Source of the DNA: Opitutaceae bacterium
GTDB taxonomy: Bacteria; Verrucomicrobiota; Verrucomicrobiia; Opitutales; Opitutaceae
NCBI GenBank assembly: GCA_016711225.1
Contig: JADJTK010000052.1
Span: forward strand, 496,001 to 560,000
DNA length: 64,000 nt
Direction: 5' to 3'
A program made the position numbers and the translations under genes. The notes under the pieces were generated by a model. That model saw only the letters and a program-made list of their open reading frames with translations, made no database searches and was not told where the DNA came from. Below are positions 8,128-17,072 of the stretch, piece by piece (position 1 is the stretch's first letter; each line of letters starts with the position of its first letter).

Positions 8128-9075
8128 CTACGGGACTGTGACCGGTGGAGGCTCGCTGCGAACGTGGCGCTTGGGGTCGAAGTTGATGCGCAACTTGGCC
8201 CCGGCGCCGAAACCCGTGCCGTCGGGACCGAAGCTGGCACGCAGCGCACCGCCGAGCAGGACGATGCGGCCGCTCTTGCGCCCTCGAAACCAAGGCACTT
8301 CCCAGATCACGCCGGGCCGCAGCGTCAGCGTATCGTCTCTCGTGTGGCCGAAGAGACGGGTGGAGGCCCAGGCCGCCTCGAAGGTGTAGTGCAATGATTG
8401 CCGGTCCCACACCGCGCCGGCGGTCAGCTCAGTGGCGTGGTCGTCGAGCTGGTTCTTGTGCAGATCGCGGGGCCGGTCGGTGTGCTGGACGAAATCGACC
8501 CCAAGGCCCCAGAAGAGGCGGATGTTGGGGTTGGAGTCGAGGCGGCGCGAGGAGGTGAAGTACGGACTAAAATGTCGCAGGCCATCGGTAAGTTCGGCGG
8601 GCGGCCGGCTAACTGGTGTGGCAAAGTCGAATCCAACCGCGGAGTCCCAGTTGGGGAAGGGGCGGCCGTCGAGGTTGTATTTGGTGCCGAGGGCCAGCGT
8701 GGAGAGACCCACCTGCGTGAAGAGACCGACATCACCGATGCCGTGGCTGAGATAGGATTCTGTCGTGATGCTGGCCTCCCATTTCGAGGTAAGGCCGTAG
8801 CGCAGGCCGGTGGTGAGGCGCAGGTAGTCGCGGTTGGTGAAGTCTCCGAGGTGGGGATGCACGGAGATCCGGAGGTCGCCGGAGGGGAGAGTCTGCGGCA
8901 GGTGGCTGGTGAACACTTCCGGGATGCGCAGATCGTCGCCGACGATAGGAGCGGCGGAAGGGCGGAGGTCGGCAGTCTCGGCCGGGGTTTCGGCGAGGAG
9001 CACCAGGGCGGCCAGGAGGGCCGAGGTGCCGAGGCGAAGCCGGCTCCCAAGAGTGGAGGGCGGGATAGCGTTCAA
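8128..9075 (-). CDS. Predicted outer-membrane beta-barrel protein
   Basis: About 315 residues if translation starts at TTG 9075, which gives a clean signal peptide (SRLRLGTSALLAALVLLAETPAETA). The only upstream ATG, at 9306, would add a 77-residue stretch without signal character. The mature part is rich in alternating hydrophobic strands with aromatic ends (LRLTTGLRYGLTSKWEASITTESYL, GAGAKLRINFDP). This resembles transporter-like barrels of the phenol-degradation meta-pathway type, but I recognise no specific family. It lies downstream of recA in the same direction, separated by a terminator, so it is probably a separate unit. Start uncertain. Confidence 0.6.
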   Translation of the reverse strand: MNAIPPSTLGSRLRLGTSALLAALVLLAETPAETADLRPSAAPIVGDDLRIPEVFTSHLPQTLPSGDLRISVHPHLGDFTNRDYLRLTTGLRYGLTSKWEASITTESYLSHGIGDVGLFTQVGLSTLALGTKYNLDGRPFPNWDSAVGFDFATPVSRPPAELTDGLRHFSPYFTSSRRLDSNPNIRLFWGLGVDFVQHTDRPRDLHKNQLDDHATELTAGAVWDRQSLHYTFEAAWASTRLFGHTRDDTLTLRPGVIWEVPWFRGRKSGRIVLLGGALRASFGPDGTGFGAGAKLRINFDPKRHVRSEPPPVTVP

Positions 9076-9387
9076 CGGTGTGGGGTAGGATTGAGTCCGA
9101 AGACCGGGCACCCACGAGCCGGTTCCCAGTCGCCGAAGAGTGAAATCACGTTGGGCGTTCGCCGCATTCCTGCAACGAAGGATGAACAAAAGGAGGGAAG
9201 CTGAATCGGGGCTGGCCCGAGTCTGGGGCTGGGGCAGACGGCAGCGTGGGGGGCGACGCGGCGCATCACGGGCTGGTAGCCGGGCATGGTCGAAGCCGAG
9301 GCGCATTAGACCCGTGCGTGCTACGAAAACAAAACCCGCGCCGGGGTGGGCGCGGGCTTGGGAAAACGCTGACGGGAGGAATCGGAG
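9076..9387. other. Intergenic region between recA and the beta-barrel gene
   Basis: These 312 bp contain the recA terminator at 9335-9356 and otherwise no supported gene. The promoter of the leftward beta-barrel gene should lie here. No clear -35/-10 pair was seen. Confidence 0.4.
9335..9356 (-). terminator. Terminator of recA
   Basis: On the minus strand CCCGCGCC pairs with GGCGCGGG around a short loop, followed by TTTTGTTTTCG (plus-strand A-rich tract 9325-9334). Confidence 0.8.
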
Positions 9388-10488
9388 CTATTCCGCTGCG
9401 GCGGTGTCGCCGTTGGGGGTGCTGGCGGCGAGGATCGTGCCACCGGCGACGTGCACCTTCTCCATGATCATGACGCGGATCTTCTCGGCGACCTCGGGCT
9501 TCTCGATAAGGAAGGCCTTGGCGGCTTCGCGGCCTTGGCCGATGAGGTTGCCCTCGTAGGCGATCCACGAACCCTTCTTCTCCAGAACCTTCTGCTCGAG
9601 GCCGAGGTCGATGAGCGAGCCGGTGCGCGAGATGCCCTCCGTATACATGATGTCGAATTCGCACTCGGTGAAGGGCGGCGCGACCTTGTTTTTCACCACT
9701 TTGATCTTGGTGCGGTTGCCGATGACCTTGCCCGCCGGATCTTTGATCTGGCCGATACGGCGGATGTCGATACGGACAGAGGAGAAGAACTTCAGGGCGC
9801 GGCCGCCGGGGGTTGTCTCCGGGCTGCCAAACATTACGCCGATCTTCTCGCGAATCTGGTTGGTGAAAATGCAGATGCACTTGGTCTTGCTGATCACCGC
9901 GGTGAGCCGGCGCATGGCCTGGCTCATCAGGCGCGCCTGCGAGCCGACGGTCGCGTCGCCCATCTGGCCGTCGAGCTCCTGCTTGGAGATGAGGGCGGCG
10001 ACGGAGTCGATGACGATGACGTCGATCGCGCCGGAGCGGATGAGCGTCTCGGTGATGGTGAGGGCGTCGTCGCCGCTGTCGGGCTGGGAGACGAGGAGGT
10101 CGTCAAGATTCACGCCGACGACACGGGCGTACTTCGGGTCGAGGGCGTGCTCGACGTCGATGAAGGCGGCCAAGCCGCCCTTCTTCTGGACCTCGGCGAT
10201 GATGCTCAAGCAGAGCGTGGTCTTGCCGGAGGATTCGGGGCCGAAGATCTCGATGATGCGGCCGATGGGCAGACCGCCGGCGCCGAGGGCGAGGTCGATG
10301 GCGATGGAACCGGTAGACTGGGTTTCCACCTTCATCTTGGTGGCGTCGCCTAAGCGCATGACGGAGCCTTCGCCGAATTCCTTGGTGATGGAAGCGAGGG
10401 CCAGGTCGAGATTCTTGCGCGCGGCGGCGTCGGCGGCGGCCGCGGGGCTGGGCTTGGATTTGTCGGCGGGAGCGGCGGGCTTGGACAT
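9388..10488 (-). CDS. recA: Recombinase A
   Basis: 366 residues from ATG 10488 (MSKPAAPADKSK); an open extension upstream reads through promoter sequence. After a Pro/Ala-rich lead-in of about 30 residues come the canonical parts: the Walker A loop GPESSGKTT, Walker B VIVIDSVAAL, the L1/L2 loop region (GQMGDATVGSQARLMSQAMR and TNQIREKIGVMFGSPETTPG) and the C-terminal domain. RecA forms filaments on single-stranded DNA, drives homologous recombination and triggers LexA self-cleavage. No LexA-type box was recognised upstream. A terminator follows at 9335. Confidence 0.98.
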   Translation of the reverse strand: MSKPAAPADKSKPSPAAAADAAARKNLDLALASITKEFGEGSVMRLGDATKMKVETQSTGSIAIDLALGAGGLPIGRIIEIFGPESSGKTTLCLSIIAEVQKKGGLAAFIDVEHALDPKYARVVGVNLDDLLVSQPDSGDDALTITETLIRSGAIDVIVIDSVAALISKQELDGQMGDATVGSQARLMSQAMRRLTAVISKTKCICIFTNQIREKIGVMFGSPETTPGGRALKFFSSVRIDIRRIGQIKDPAGKVIGNRTKIKVVKNKVAPPFTECEFDIMYTEGISRTGSLIDLGLEQKVLEKKGSWIAYEGNLIGQGREAAKAFLIEKPEVAEKIRVMIMEKVHVAGGTILAASTPNGDTAAAE

Positions 10489-10738
10489 GATGATTTCGGG
10501 AGCGGCGAGTTTGCGGGGGGGACGGGCGCCGACGCTTGAGGAAACGGGAGGCGAGGCAAGTGAGATGTCGGGGGCGAAGGGGGAGGTCGGGGCGGGGACG
10601 AGTTCAGAGATCATGCCGCAGAGATTAGCAGCCGGGGCCGGACATTGGCCGTCCGAGGGTGCGGGCGCACAGATCAAGGAAGAATGGAGAAAGCAGAGTG
10701 CAGAAGGAAGAACACGGCGGGGACGGGGCGGACGGGAG

Positions 10739-10770
10739 AGGCCAAGTAACAAGACTCAAGCGACAAGGGG
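10739..10770. repeat. 14-bp direct repeat pair (CAAGTAACAA type), copy 2
   Basis: AGGCCAAGTAACAA (10739-10752) and GACTCAAGCGACAA (10753-10766) followed by GGGG repeat the design seen at 7062-7093. Confidence 0.6.
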
Positions 10771-10810
10771 CGTCGGGGTGGTGTGGCGGTGGCGGCCTAC
10801 AGGATGGCGC

Positions 10811-10849
10811 AAAAAGGCCGGCACGCCCGAGCCCATCGGTGTGCCGGCC
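10811..10849 (-). terminator. Terminator of the GH27 gene
   Basis: Perfect 9-bp arms GGCCGGCAC (10816-10824) and GTGCCGGCC (10841-10849) with a 16-nt loop run into five T residues on the minus strand (10811-10815). Confidence 0.85.
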
Positions 10850-10868
10850 AACAGACTACACGCAGAAA

Positions 10869-12071
10869 TTACTTGATCGGCTTGAGGCGCAGAAGGGCGA
10901 CGTCGTGCGATTCCAGGCGCTTGGTGAAGGCCTTCTCGGTGGTGCCGGCGGCCTTCTTGTCCCAGAGGTCGCGGATCGCGCAGTTGCCGAGGAACCCCAT
11001 GTGGGGGAAGTCGATGGAGAGCTCCGCGGCGGTGTCGCCGGTGTTGAGCAGGGCGACGGCCCATTCGCCGTTGGCAAGTTCACGTACCCAAATTTCTCGG
11101 CTGGGCTCGGCGCGGAAGCGCCAGCCTTGTTTGCCGAGGGGGTCCTGGTCGATGGCGACGACTTCCTTGTTGGTCATGACCGCGAGGATCTCGGGGCTCA
11201 TGTGGCGCACGTCGTTGCCGGCCATGAGCGGGGCGGCGAGCATGCACCACATGCTGAAGTGGGCGCGCGATTCGGCGAAGGTGAGGCCTTCGTTGCCGAC
11301 TTCGAGCATGTCGGGGTCGTTCCAATGGCCGGGGCCGGCGTATTGGCCGATGCCGTTGCCTGGGCCGTCGGCGGGCTGCACCTGCGAATATTGGAGGTCG
11401 AGGATCAACTTCCAGCCCCGTTCCCAGCGCTGGACGGCGTTGTAACTGTCGGTGATGTCGCCGGTGGTGCGCCAGAGGTGGCCGACGTCCTTGGCCCATT
11501 CCCACGGCTTGCTGTTGCCCCATTCGCAGATGCTGAAGACGACCGGCCGGCCCGCGGCGAAGAGCGCGTCGCGCATGGTGGTGTAGGCTTCCTTGGCGTT
11601 GCGCGTCTCCGTGAAGCACCAGTCGTATTTGAGGTAGTCGATGCCCCAGGAGGCGAAGAGGCGGGCGTCCTGGTATTCGTGGCCTTGGCTGCCGGGATAA
11701 CCCCCGCAGGTTTTGGAGCCGGCGCAGCCGTAGATGCCAAACTTGAAGCCTCGTGCGTGCAGGTAGTCGCCCAGGGCCTTCATGCCGGAGGGGAATTTCG
11801 CCGGGTCGGGCACGAGGCTGCCGTTGGCGTCGCGGGTGCGCAGGGCCCAGCAGTCGTCGAGGACGATGTAGTTGTAGCCGGCGTCGCGCATTCCGTTTTT
11901 CACCATGGTGTCGGCCGTCTCCATGATGAGCACTTCGCTGATGTTGGTGGCGAAGGTGTTCCAGGTGTTGAAGCCCATCGGCGGAGTGGGGACCAAGCCC
12001 TCGAATTTCTGGGCGAGGGCGGGCAGCGTGGGGATCGCGGCGGCCAGCAGCAGGCTGAGGAGTCTTTTCAT
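10869..12071 (-). CDS. Secreted alpha-galactosidase, GH27
   Basis: 400 residues from ATG 12071, starting with a signal peptide (MKRLLSLLLAAAIPTLPALA). The catalytic TIM barrel begins PPMGFNTWNTF. The nucleophile is Asp150 in YLKYDWC, and the acid/base is most likely Asp205 in RTTGDITDSY, by alignment with human alpha-galactosidase A. A small beta-sandwich domain closes the protein. GH27 enzymes remove terminal alpha-1,6-galactose from galactomannan or similar side chains; some members act on beta-L-arabinopyranose. It is divergent from an AraC-type regulator that may control it. Confidence 0.93.
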   Translation of the reverse strand: MKRLLSLLLAAAIPTLPALAQKFEGLVPTPPMGFNTWNTFATNISEVLIMETADTMVKNGMRDAGYNYIVLDDCWALRTRDANGSLVPDPAKFPSGMKALGDYLHARGFKFGIYGCAGSKTCGGYPGSQGHEYQDARLFASWGIDYLKYDWCFTETRNAKEAYTTMRDALFAAGRPVVFSICEWGNSKPWEWAKDVGHLWRTTGDITDSYNAVQRWERGWKLILDLQYSQVQPADGPGNGIGQYAGPGHWNDPDMLEVGNEGLTFAESRAHFSMWCMLAAPLMAGNDVRHMSPEILAVMTNKEVVAIDQDPLGKQGWRFRAEPSREIWVRELANGEWAVALLNTGDTAAELSIDFPHMGFLGNCAIRDLWDKKAAGTTEKAFTKRLESHDVALLRLKPIK

Positions 12072-12217
12072 GGAGTGGTTCTTGGGGATGGTGAGTTCGC
12101 GGGGGGCGAAATGTGATAAGGCGGCGAGGGCGGTTTGCTGTTCATGCTTCGAGGACTGGGCGCTGGCGAGTTTCGAAGATTGATGCTTATGGTGCAAAAT
12201 GTGATGTTGCCGTCGTC

Positions 12218-13036
12218 ATGCCGCCGCTCCCCCCCGACCCCGCCGCCGATCCGTTCGCTGTGGTGCACGCCGCCGCCGAGGAGCGGCAGACGGAAGTCTC
12301 CTATCGCTACGACAATGCTACGCGCGGCGATCCGGACCGGTTGGTGATCCAGCGCACGCTGGGCGGGGCGGCCTATTTCCGCGACGCGGCGGGAGCGCAG
12401 TCGGTTCCCTCCGGGCAGGCGATGCTCTTCACCCATCGGGAGCCTACGGGCTATGGTTTCCCGCCCGGGGCCACAGAGCCGTATCGGCATCGGTATCTCG
12501 CATTCTCCCCGGCCGGGGTGCGCCCGCTATTCGAGCGGATCCGCGGGGATTTTGGATCGGTGGTGCGGTTGCCGGAGGAGTCGGAGGTGGCGGCGTTGTT
12601 CGATGAGTTGTTCCATGGGGTGCAGCGGCGCAATCTCCGCGATCGATTCCAGGAATCGGAGTTGCTGTATCGGCTGTTGATCGCGCTCTACCGCGAGCAG
12701 GTGCAGGGCGCCCGCGAGCGGGATCCGGTCGAGTTCGGGCTGCACTATCTGCGCAGCCATTTTCGCTCGGCGATCAATCTCAAGGGAGTGGCGGTGAAGT
12801 GTGGCATCACGCGCGAGCATTTCATCCGCGAGTTCGGGGCGCGCTACCGCGAGGCGCCGGGCGCGTTGTTGCGTCGCCTGCGGTTGGAGCACGCGCACAC
12901 GATGTTGGCCGCCACCGAACTGGGGGTGGCCGAGGTGGCCCGCGCCAGCGGGTTTGCCAGTGCCAATACTTTCGGCCGCGCCTATCGCGCGCGTTTCGGC
13001 CGCAGCCCAGGCGAGCGGCGGGCGGCGCGCGGGTGA
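12218..13036 (+). CDS. AraC-family transcriptional regulator
   Basis: 272 residues from ATG 12218; the frame extends further left through the divergent promoter and is not used. The C-terminal hundred residues contain both helix-turn-helix motifs (INLKGVAVKCGITREHFIREF, then LGVAEVARASGFASANTFGRAY) with the usual family ending FGRSPGE. The N-terminal part, with HRYLAFSPAG, is a cupin-like sensing domain. It is divergent from the GH27 alpha-galactosidase, 146 bp apart, so sugar-responsive control of that gene is likely. The inducer is unknown. Confidence 0.88.
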   Translation: MPPLPPDPAADPFAVVHAAAEERQTEVSYRYDNATRGDPDRLVIQRTLGGAAYFRDAAGAQSVPSGQAMLFTHREPTGYGFPPGATEPYRHRYLAFSPAGVRPLFERIRGDFGSVVRLPEESEVAALFDELFHGVQRRNLRDRFQESELLYRLLIALYREQVQGARERDPVEFGLHYLRSHFRSAINLKGVAVKCGITREHFIREFGARYREAPGALLRRLRLEHAHTMLAATELGVAEVARASGFASANTFGRAYRARFGRSPGERRAARG

Positions 13037-13079
13037 AGGGTGGCGAGCCGGGTCCGGTCGTCGATGCGATTGTGATACG

Positions 13080-13115
13080 CTCACTCTTCTGTCCCGATCG
13101 GGACATGCGAGTGAG
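13080..13115. repeat. Nested 36-bp palindrome after the AraC gene
   Basis: The perfect 14-bp palindrome GTCCCGATCGGGAC (13091-13104) is flanked by the arms CTCACTC (13080-13086) and GAGTGAG (13109-13115), all centred on 13097.5 with 4-bp mostly unpaired gaps. It has no T tract, so it is not a standard terminator. It may be a REP-like element or a protein-binding site. Confidence 0.55.
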
Positions 13116-13278
13116 TGCCTAGGGCGACTCTCCGTCACGGCCGGCTTCGGCGGACTCCCGGCTGTGGACAGGCGCTGCGCCGCACCCCGGGGTTGATACC
13201 GGTCTCCGCCAACGTGAAGTGTGATCGACGCCGGCTGCAGAAGACGCTGGGATTCGGTGGCCCCCCGAGAAGCCCGCC

Positions 13279-14208
13279 ATGTTCACCAAACACGATACGA
13301 GCGACTATGCACCGGCACTGCCCGGCATCGAGCGGCGGACGCTCTGCCATGGCAGCCGGATGCTGATGACCGAATTCCGCCTGCGCGCCGGGAGCGTGCT
13401 GCCGGCCCATGTGCATCCGCACGAGCAGACTGGTTACCTCGTCAGCGGCCGGCTCCGGTTGCGCATCGGCACCGAGGAGCGCGAACTGGCCCCGGGCGAC
13501 AGCTGGAGCATCCCCGGCGGCGTGGAACACCAGGCGACGATCCTCTCGGACTCGGTGGCGCTGGAAGTGTTTTCCCCAGTGCGTGAGGATTATCTACTAG
13601 TGCCGATACTTCCGGCAGGTGACCGGCGCGACCTGTCGAACGACACCGAACCGGCACCGACGCGAGGTGCGGGCCTAACGTCGGAGGTCACGGATTCGCA
13701 GTGGCCAGGAAGCGCAATCCCCGGTGGGGCCAAGCGCAGCGAGAACTTGGCGATTGACCGGGCAGTTGAGGCGGACGCTGCCTTGTTGCACGAACTACAG
13801 CGTCTCGCGTACCGCAGTGAGGCTGAATTGTACGACGATTGGTCGATCCCGCCGCTGACCGAGCCGCTGGCGGAGACGGAGCGCGCACTGGCGGAGCAAC
13901 TCGTGCTCAAGGCAAGCGTAGGCGGCCGCATCGTCGGAGCGGTGCGCGGCCGTCTGGCGGCCGATGGCACCTGCCATGTCGGCCGGCTGGTCGTGCGACC
14001 GGAGGCGCAGGGCCGCGGGCTGGGCACCCAGTTGATGCGGACTCTGGAGGCGGGGTTGCCGGCGGCGCGCCGCTTCGAGCTGTTCACCGGCGAACGGAGC
14101 GCACGCAACCTGCACCTATACGCGAAGCTTGGTTACCGCCCTTTTCGCACCGAGCCACTTTCGCCGCGCGTGACGCTGGTGTTCCTCGAGAAGGTTCGGG
14201 GGGCTTGA
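13279..14208 (+). CDS. Cupin domain fused to a GNAT acetyltransferase
   Basis: 309 residues. Residues about 30-105 are a small cupin: HVHPHEQTGYLVSG supplies the first metal-binding motif and GDSWSIPGGVEHQ the second. Residues about 158-305 are a GNAT fold with VVRPEAQGRGLGTQLM as the acetyl-CoA binding loop. Between them lies a polar linker of about 45 residues with no domain character. GNAT proteins acetylate amines, and single cupins often bind a small ligand or metal. The linker looks like former intergenic DNA, and separate translation of the second domain would begin near LAIDRAVEADA, so a stop-loss fusion is possible. Substrate unknown. Confidence 0.75.
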   Translation: MFTKHDTSDYAPALPGIERRTLCHGSRMLMTEFRLRAGSVLPAHVHPHEQTGYLVSGRLRLRIGTEERELAPGDSWSIPGGVEHQATILSDSVALEVFSPVREDYLLVPILPAGDRRDLSNDTEPAPTRGAGLTSEVTDSQWPGSAIPGGAKRSENLAIDRAVEADAALLHELQRLAYRSEAELYDDWSIPPLTEPLAETERALAEQLVLKASVGGRIVGAVRGRLAADGTCHVGRLVVRPEAQGRGLGTQLMRTLEAGLPAARRFELFTGERSARNLHLYAKLGYRPFRTEPLSPRVTLVFLEKVRGA

Positions 14209-14243
14209 AGCGATTCGGTGGCTGATGGCGATGCGGCCGCGCG

Positions 14244-14552
14244 CTACATGCAGATGGGGATTCCCTTCGAAAGCAGGCGCACCGTCGACCAGATCACGAT
14301 GACGGAGACCACAAGCCCGACGCCGTGCAGGACCAAGCGCGGCCAGTGATCCCAGCCAAAGAGTTCTCCGTGGCTCATCACGGTGTCGCAGGCGAATGCC
14401 GCGATTTCGAGGATGCCGCAGAGTGGAATGGCGCACAGGAGCACTGCCGCCAACCGGCGCAGCTGCGGCACCGATTGGTTGGCCTCGAGGACGAAGAAGA
14501 TCCCGCCGCACGCGAACATCAAGGGCAGCGGAAGCAAGGTGACGCGGAGCAT
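14244..14552 (-). CDS. Small integral membrane protein of unknown function
   Basis: 102 residues with three strongly hydrophobic segments: near the N-terminus (LLPLPLMFACGGIFFVLEA), in the middle (LAAVLLCAIPLCGILEIAAFA) and towards the C-terminus (LVLHGVGLVVSVIVIWSTV). I do not recognise a family. It is convergent with the cupin-GNAT gene, 35 bp apart. The hydrophobic periodicity and codon use make a real gene likely; function cannot be inferred. Confidence 0.55.
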   Translation of the reverse strand: MLRVTLLPLPLMFACGGIFFVLEANQSVPQLRRLAAVLLCAIPLCGILEIAAFACDTVMSHGELFGWDHWPRLVLHGVGLVVSVIVIWSTVRLLSKGIPICM

Positions 14553-14824
14553 CGTGGGGAAATGGGGTCGGCGCGCCGTGTTGGCAATGACTGGGCCGGG
14601 CCCGTTGCCACTGGTAGTTGCATCAAGCTCGCGCGTCTCTCTCGTGCTCGGCCGGCTTCAGGGGTTGCCCGAAATGGTGCACCCCGGACGGAGATACGGA
14701 GACTCTGTGGCATGGTCGGCCTGGCACTGGGCCGACGGACTAGGCACGAGCGGAAGCGGCCGCCTACCGGAGGCGGGCGAGCCGGACGGTTGGGCAAGGC
14801 CCTGTCGTCCGGCCCCGGCGCGGC

Positions 14825-16348
14825 CTAGGGCGCCCGGAAGGTGAAGCGGGCCTTGTCGTCCTGGGGATCGAATTTGGCGAGCGTGATCGTGCTGGCGCCG
14901 ATCGCGGTCAGGGCGTATTCGGCCTTCGAATCAGGGACCTGCTTCGGCATGATGCGATACGTGCCGTCGACGAGCTGGTCGATCCGCCAGAGTTGTTCGG
15001 GCGCCCCGGTGAAGGAGGGCACCGTCACCAGTTCGGCCTCCGCCGTGGCCGCCAGGGCGCGCTCGGTGCCGGCAATCGTGATCTTGAAGTAGGGCGCCCC
15101 CAAGTAACCGCCGCCGTTGGCGACAGGCGTGATCGCCCACTTCTGGTGCGGACGGACGATGTAGTCGCCGAGGCGTACTTCGACGGCTCCGGTGGGCCAG
15201 TCCTTCGAGACCACCGCCACTTCCTGCAACGGCAACGGGGCCGGCGGCACCTCGGGCGCGGTGGGCGGAGGCGGCGTGCCGGCTCCGGCAGTTGCAGCGG
15301 CCGGGCTTGCCGCGGGGCCACCGGCGGAGCTGCCCCACGGACGGTAGCGGGTGTGCGGCATCGGAACGGTATCGACGGCGAGCTCGAGCGCATAGCCGGC
15401 GCGCTCGGATTGGATCACGTAGGTGCCGGCCGCGAAGTTGTCGCCCGCGACAGGCCAGCCATCCCTCCACAGGAGGGGGCGGATGTCCAGCACGCTGCGG
15501 CCGCCGCGATCAAGGTCGGCTTCGTAGTGGCAGGAAAACTTCTGCACGCCGTCGCCGAGATCCAGCAGGCCGAAGTGGCCCGGACCGATGAAGCGACCGC
15601 TGGCCGCGACCAGCAGCTTGCCGCCTCCGCGCAACATATCGACGCCCATGTTGTCCAGATAGGGGCCGGTGATTTTGCGCGAGCGGCCGACGCGAATGTT
15701 GTAGGTGGAATTGGGGCCGGAACAGCACGTGCCGTGGGTGCCGAGCAGGTAGTACCAGCCTTCGCGGTACATGAGGTAGGTCGCCTCGCAATCGATCGCG
15801 ATGTCGACGGCCGCATTGCCCTCCCTCCGCCGGCCGGTGGTCGGATCGAGTTCGACGAGCCGGATGAAGCCGAAGTAGGTGCCGTAGGAGAGCCAAAGAC
15901 GGCCGTCGTTCGGGTCGAGGAGTAGGGCGGGGTCGATCGCGTCGCAATCCTCCGCGCCATCGCTCGAGGCGACGACAATGGCCTCGGAGTACTTGAAGTC
16001 GGGCGAGGCGGGATCGAGCGTCTTGTTCCACATCGTGAGGATGCGGCCGTCGTGGCCGCCGCCGAGGCCGCCACCGGTCGCGCCGTAGACCACGAGGTAG
16101 CGATCGCCGAGCTTGAGCACGTCGGGCGCGGCGCCGCCGCCGGGCCTGACCCCGCCGCGGAGCCACGTCCAGCCGTCGGCGGAAATCAATCCGCCGGCAC
16201 CGGTGCCGAATGTGTAATACTTGCCATCACAGAGAGTGATGGTCGAGGGATCGTGGATGTAGGGCTCGCCCTCCACGGCCAGCGTCGGGCTGGCCGCCGC
16301 GAGCGCGAGCAGGGTGGAGGCAGTTGCTGCCAGAACGGAAGATTTCAT
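14825..16348 (-). CDS. Secreted GH43 arabinanase-like enzyme with C-terminal beta-trefoil-like domain
   Basis: 507 residues from ATG 16348 (MKSSVLAATA signal peptide). The five-bladed propeller of GH43 is visible: the base Asp33 in YIHDPST, the modulating Asp in CDAIDPALLLD, the acid Glu in IDCEATYLMY, and SYGTYFG. These features suit endo-1,5-alpha-L-arabinanase or arabinofuranosidase activity. A Pro/Ala-rich linker leads to about 130 residues (QKWAITPV, GAPEQLWRIDQL, GTYRIMPK) that look like a ricin-type carbohydrate-binding domain. It begins 13 bp after the 236-residue companion gene, so the two are co-transcribed. Exact bond specificity is not readable. Confidence 0.85.
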   Translation of the reverse strand: MKSSVLAATASTLLALAAASPTLAVEGEPYIHDPSTITLCDGKYYTFGTGAGGLISADGWTWLRGGVRPGGGAAPDVLKLGDRYLVVYGATGGGLGGGHDGRILTMWNKTLDPASPDFKYSEAIVVASSDGAEDCDAIDPALLLDPNDGRLWLSYGTYFGFIRLVELDPTTGRRREGNAAVDIAIDCEATYLMYREGWYYLLGTHGTCCSGPNSTYNIRVGRSRKITGPYLDNMGVDMLRGGGKLLVAASGRFIGPGHFGLLDLGDGVQKFSCHYEADLDRGGRSVLDIRPLLWRDGWPVAGDNFAAGTYVIQSERAGYALELAVDTVPMPHTRYRPWGSSAGGPAASPAAATAGAGTPPPPTAPEVPPAPLPLQEVAVVSKDWPTGAVEVRLGDYIVRPHQKWAITPVANGGGYLGAPYFKITIAGTERALAATAEAELVTVPSFTGAPEQLWRIDQLVDGTYRIMPKQVPDSKAEYALTAIGASTITLAKFDPQDDKARFTFRAP

Positions 16349-16361
16349 GGGGCCGCGGGGA

Positions 16362-17072
16362 TTACTTGCCGGAGTTGTCAAGACGGACGGTGAAGTCCCG
16401 GATCGGCTCGCCGTTCTCGTCGATGAACCGCGTGCAGAAGTCGCTCATGCCGGGGCCGTTGATCACGGCGCCGCGGAGCACGTTGCGACCCTTCTTGAGG
16501 GTGATGCGTTTTGAGACGCAGTCGTCCATGACCATGCGCCGGTCGCCGGTGAGGACCACGGCTTCCGCGCCGTTGAGCCACCACATTGAGGCGGAGTTGG
16601 AGCCGACCGCTAGGCGGACGTTGGGGATCTCCTGCGGGCAGTCGACCACGGTGACAGCCCAGAAGATGACCCCGTAGACGCGCTTGCTCAGGCCATGGGC
16701 GAAGCGAAAGAGCTTCATGTTGAACCGGGTGGAATCCACAGCGTGCCAAGCGAGTTCTTCGCCTTCGGCGGTCACCTTGTCGCCCGCCTGTGGGACCACG
16801 GAGAACTGGCCCGGGAAATACTCACGGGTGAGCTCGCGACGGATGTAGGTGTCGACAAAACCGGCGTTGCCGCGGTTGGGTTTGTTGATCGGCTCCAAGA
16901 GCAGCCAGCGCTGGATAAAGCCATCAGCGTCCGGCGCTTTGGGCTCGGTCGCGGCCGGCGTGAAATACGGAGCAGGGCTGGGCGGTACGTTGACGGCATC
17001 GGCGGCGATGGCGTGCAGGGGTGCCAAGGCAACAAGACCGAGCAGCGTCGCGAATCCACGGGGTGATTTCAT
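16362..17072 (-). CDS. Secreted companion protein of the GH43 enzyme, unknown function
   Basis: 236 residues with a signal peptide (FATLLGLVALAPLHAIAADA). The mature part is a single domain with IQRWLLLEPINKPN, FRFAHGLSKRVYGVIFWAVT and VGSNSASMWWLNGAEAV. I associate this pattern with beta-sandwich modules next to carbohydrate esterases and GH43 enzymes in Bacteroidota, where automated labels call it acetylxylan esterase. No Ser-His-Asp hydrolase signature is seen, so sugar binding is more likely than catalysis. It is the first gene of an operon with the GH43 and is divergent from the CE2-like esterase. Confidence 0.7.
   Translation of the reverse strand: MKSPRGFATLLGLVALAPLHAIAADAVNVPPSPAPYFTPAATEPKAPDADGFIQRWLLLEPINKPNRGNAGFVDTYIRRELTREYFPGQFSVVPQAGDKVTAEGEELAWHAVDSTRFNMKLFRFAHGLSKRVYGVIFWAVTVVDCPQEIPNVRLAVGSNSASMWWLNGAEAVVLTGDRRMVMDDCVSKRITLKKGRNVLRGAVINGPGMSDFCTRFIDENGEPIRDFTVRLDNSGK

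Larger units (their letters stand above)
10489..10868. other. Intergenic region upstream of recA
   Basis: 380 bp between recA and the convergently oriented end of the alpha-galactosidase unit, both read leftward. It holds the alpha-galactosidase terminator (10811-10849), a repeat pair (10739-10770) and, nearest recA, a GC-rich leader. No supported gene. Confidence 0.4.
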
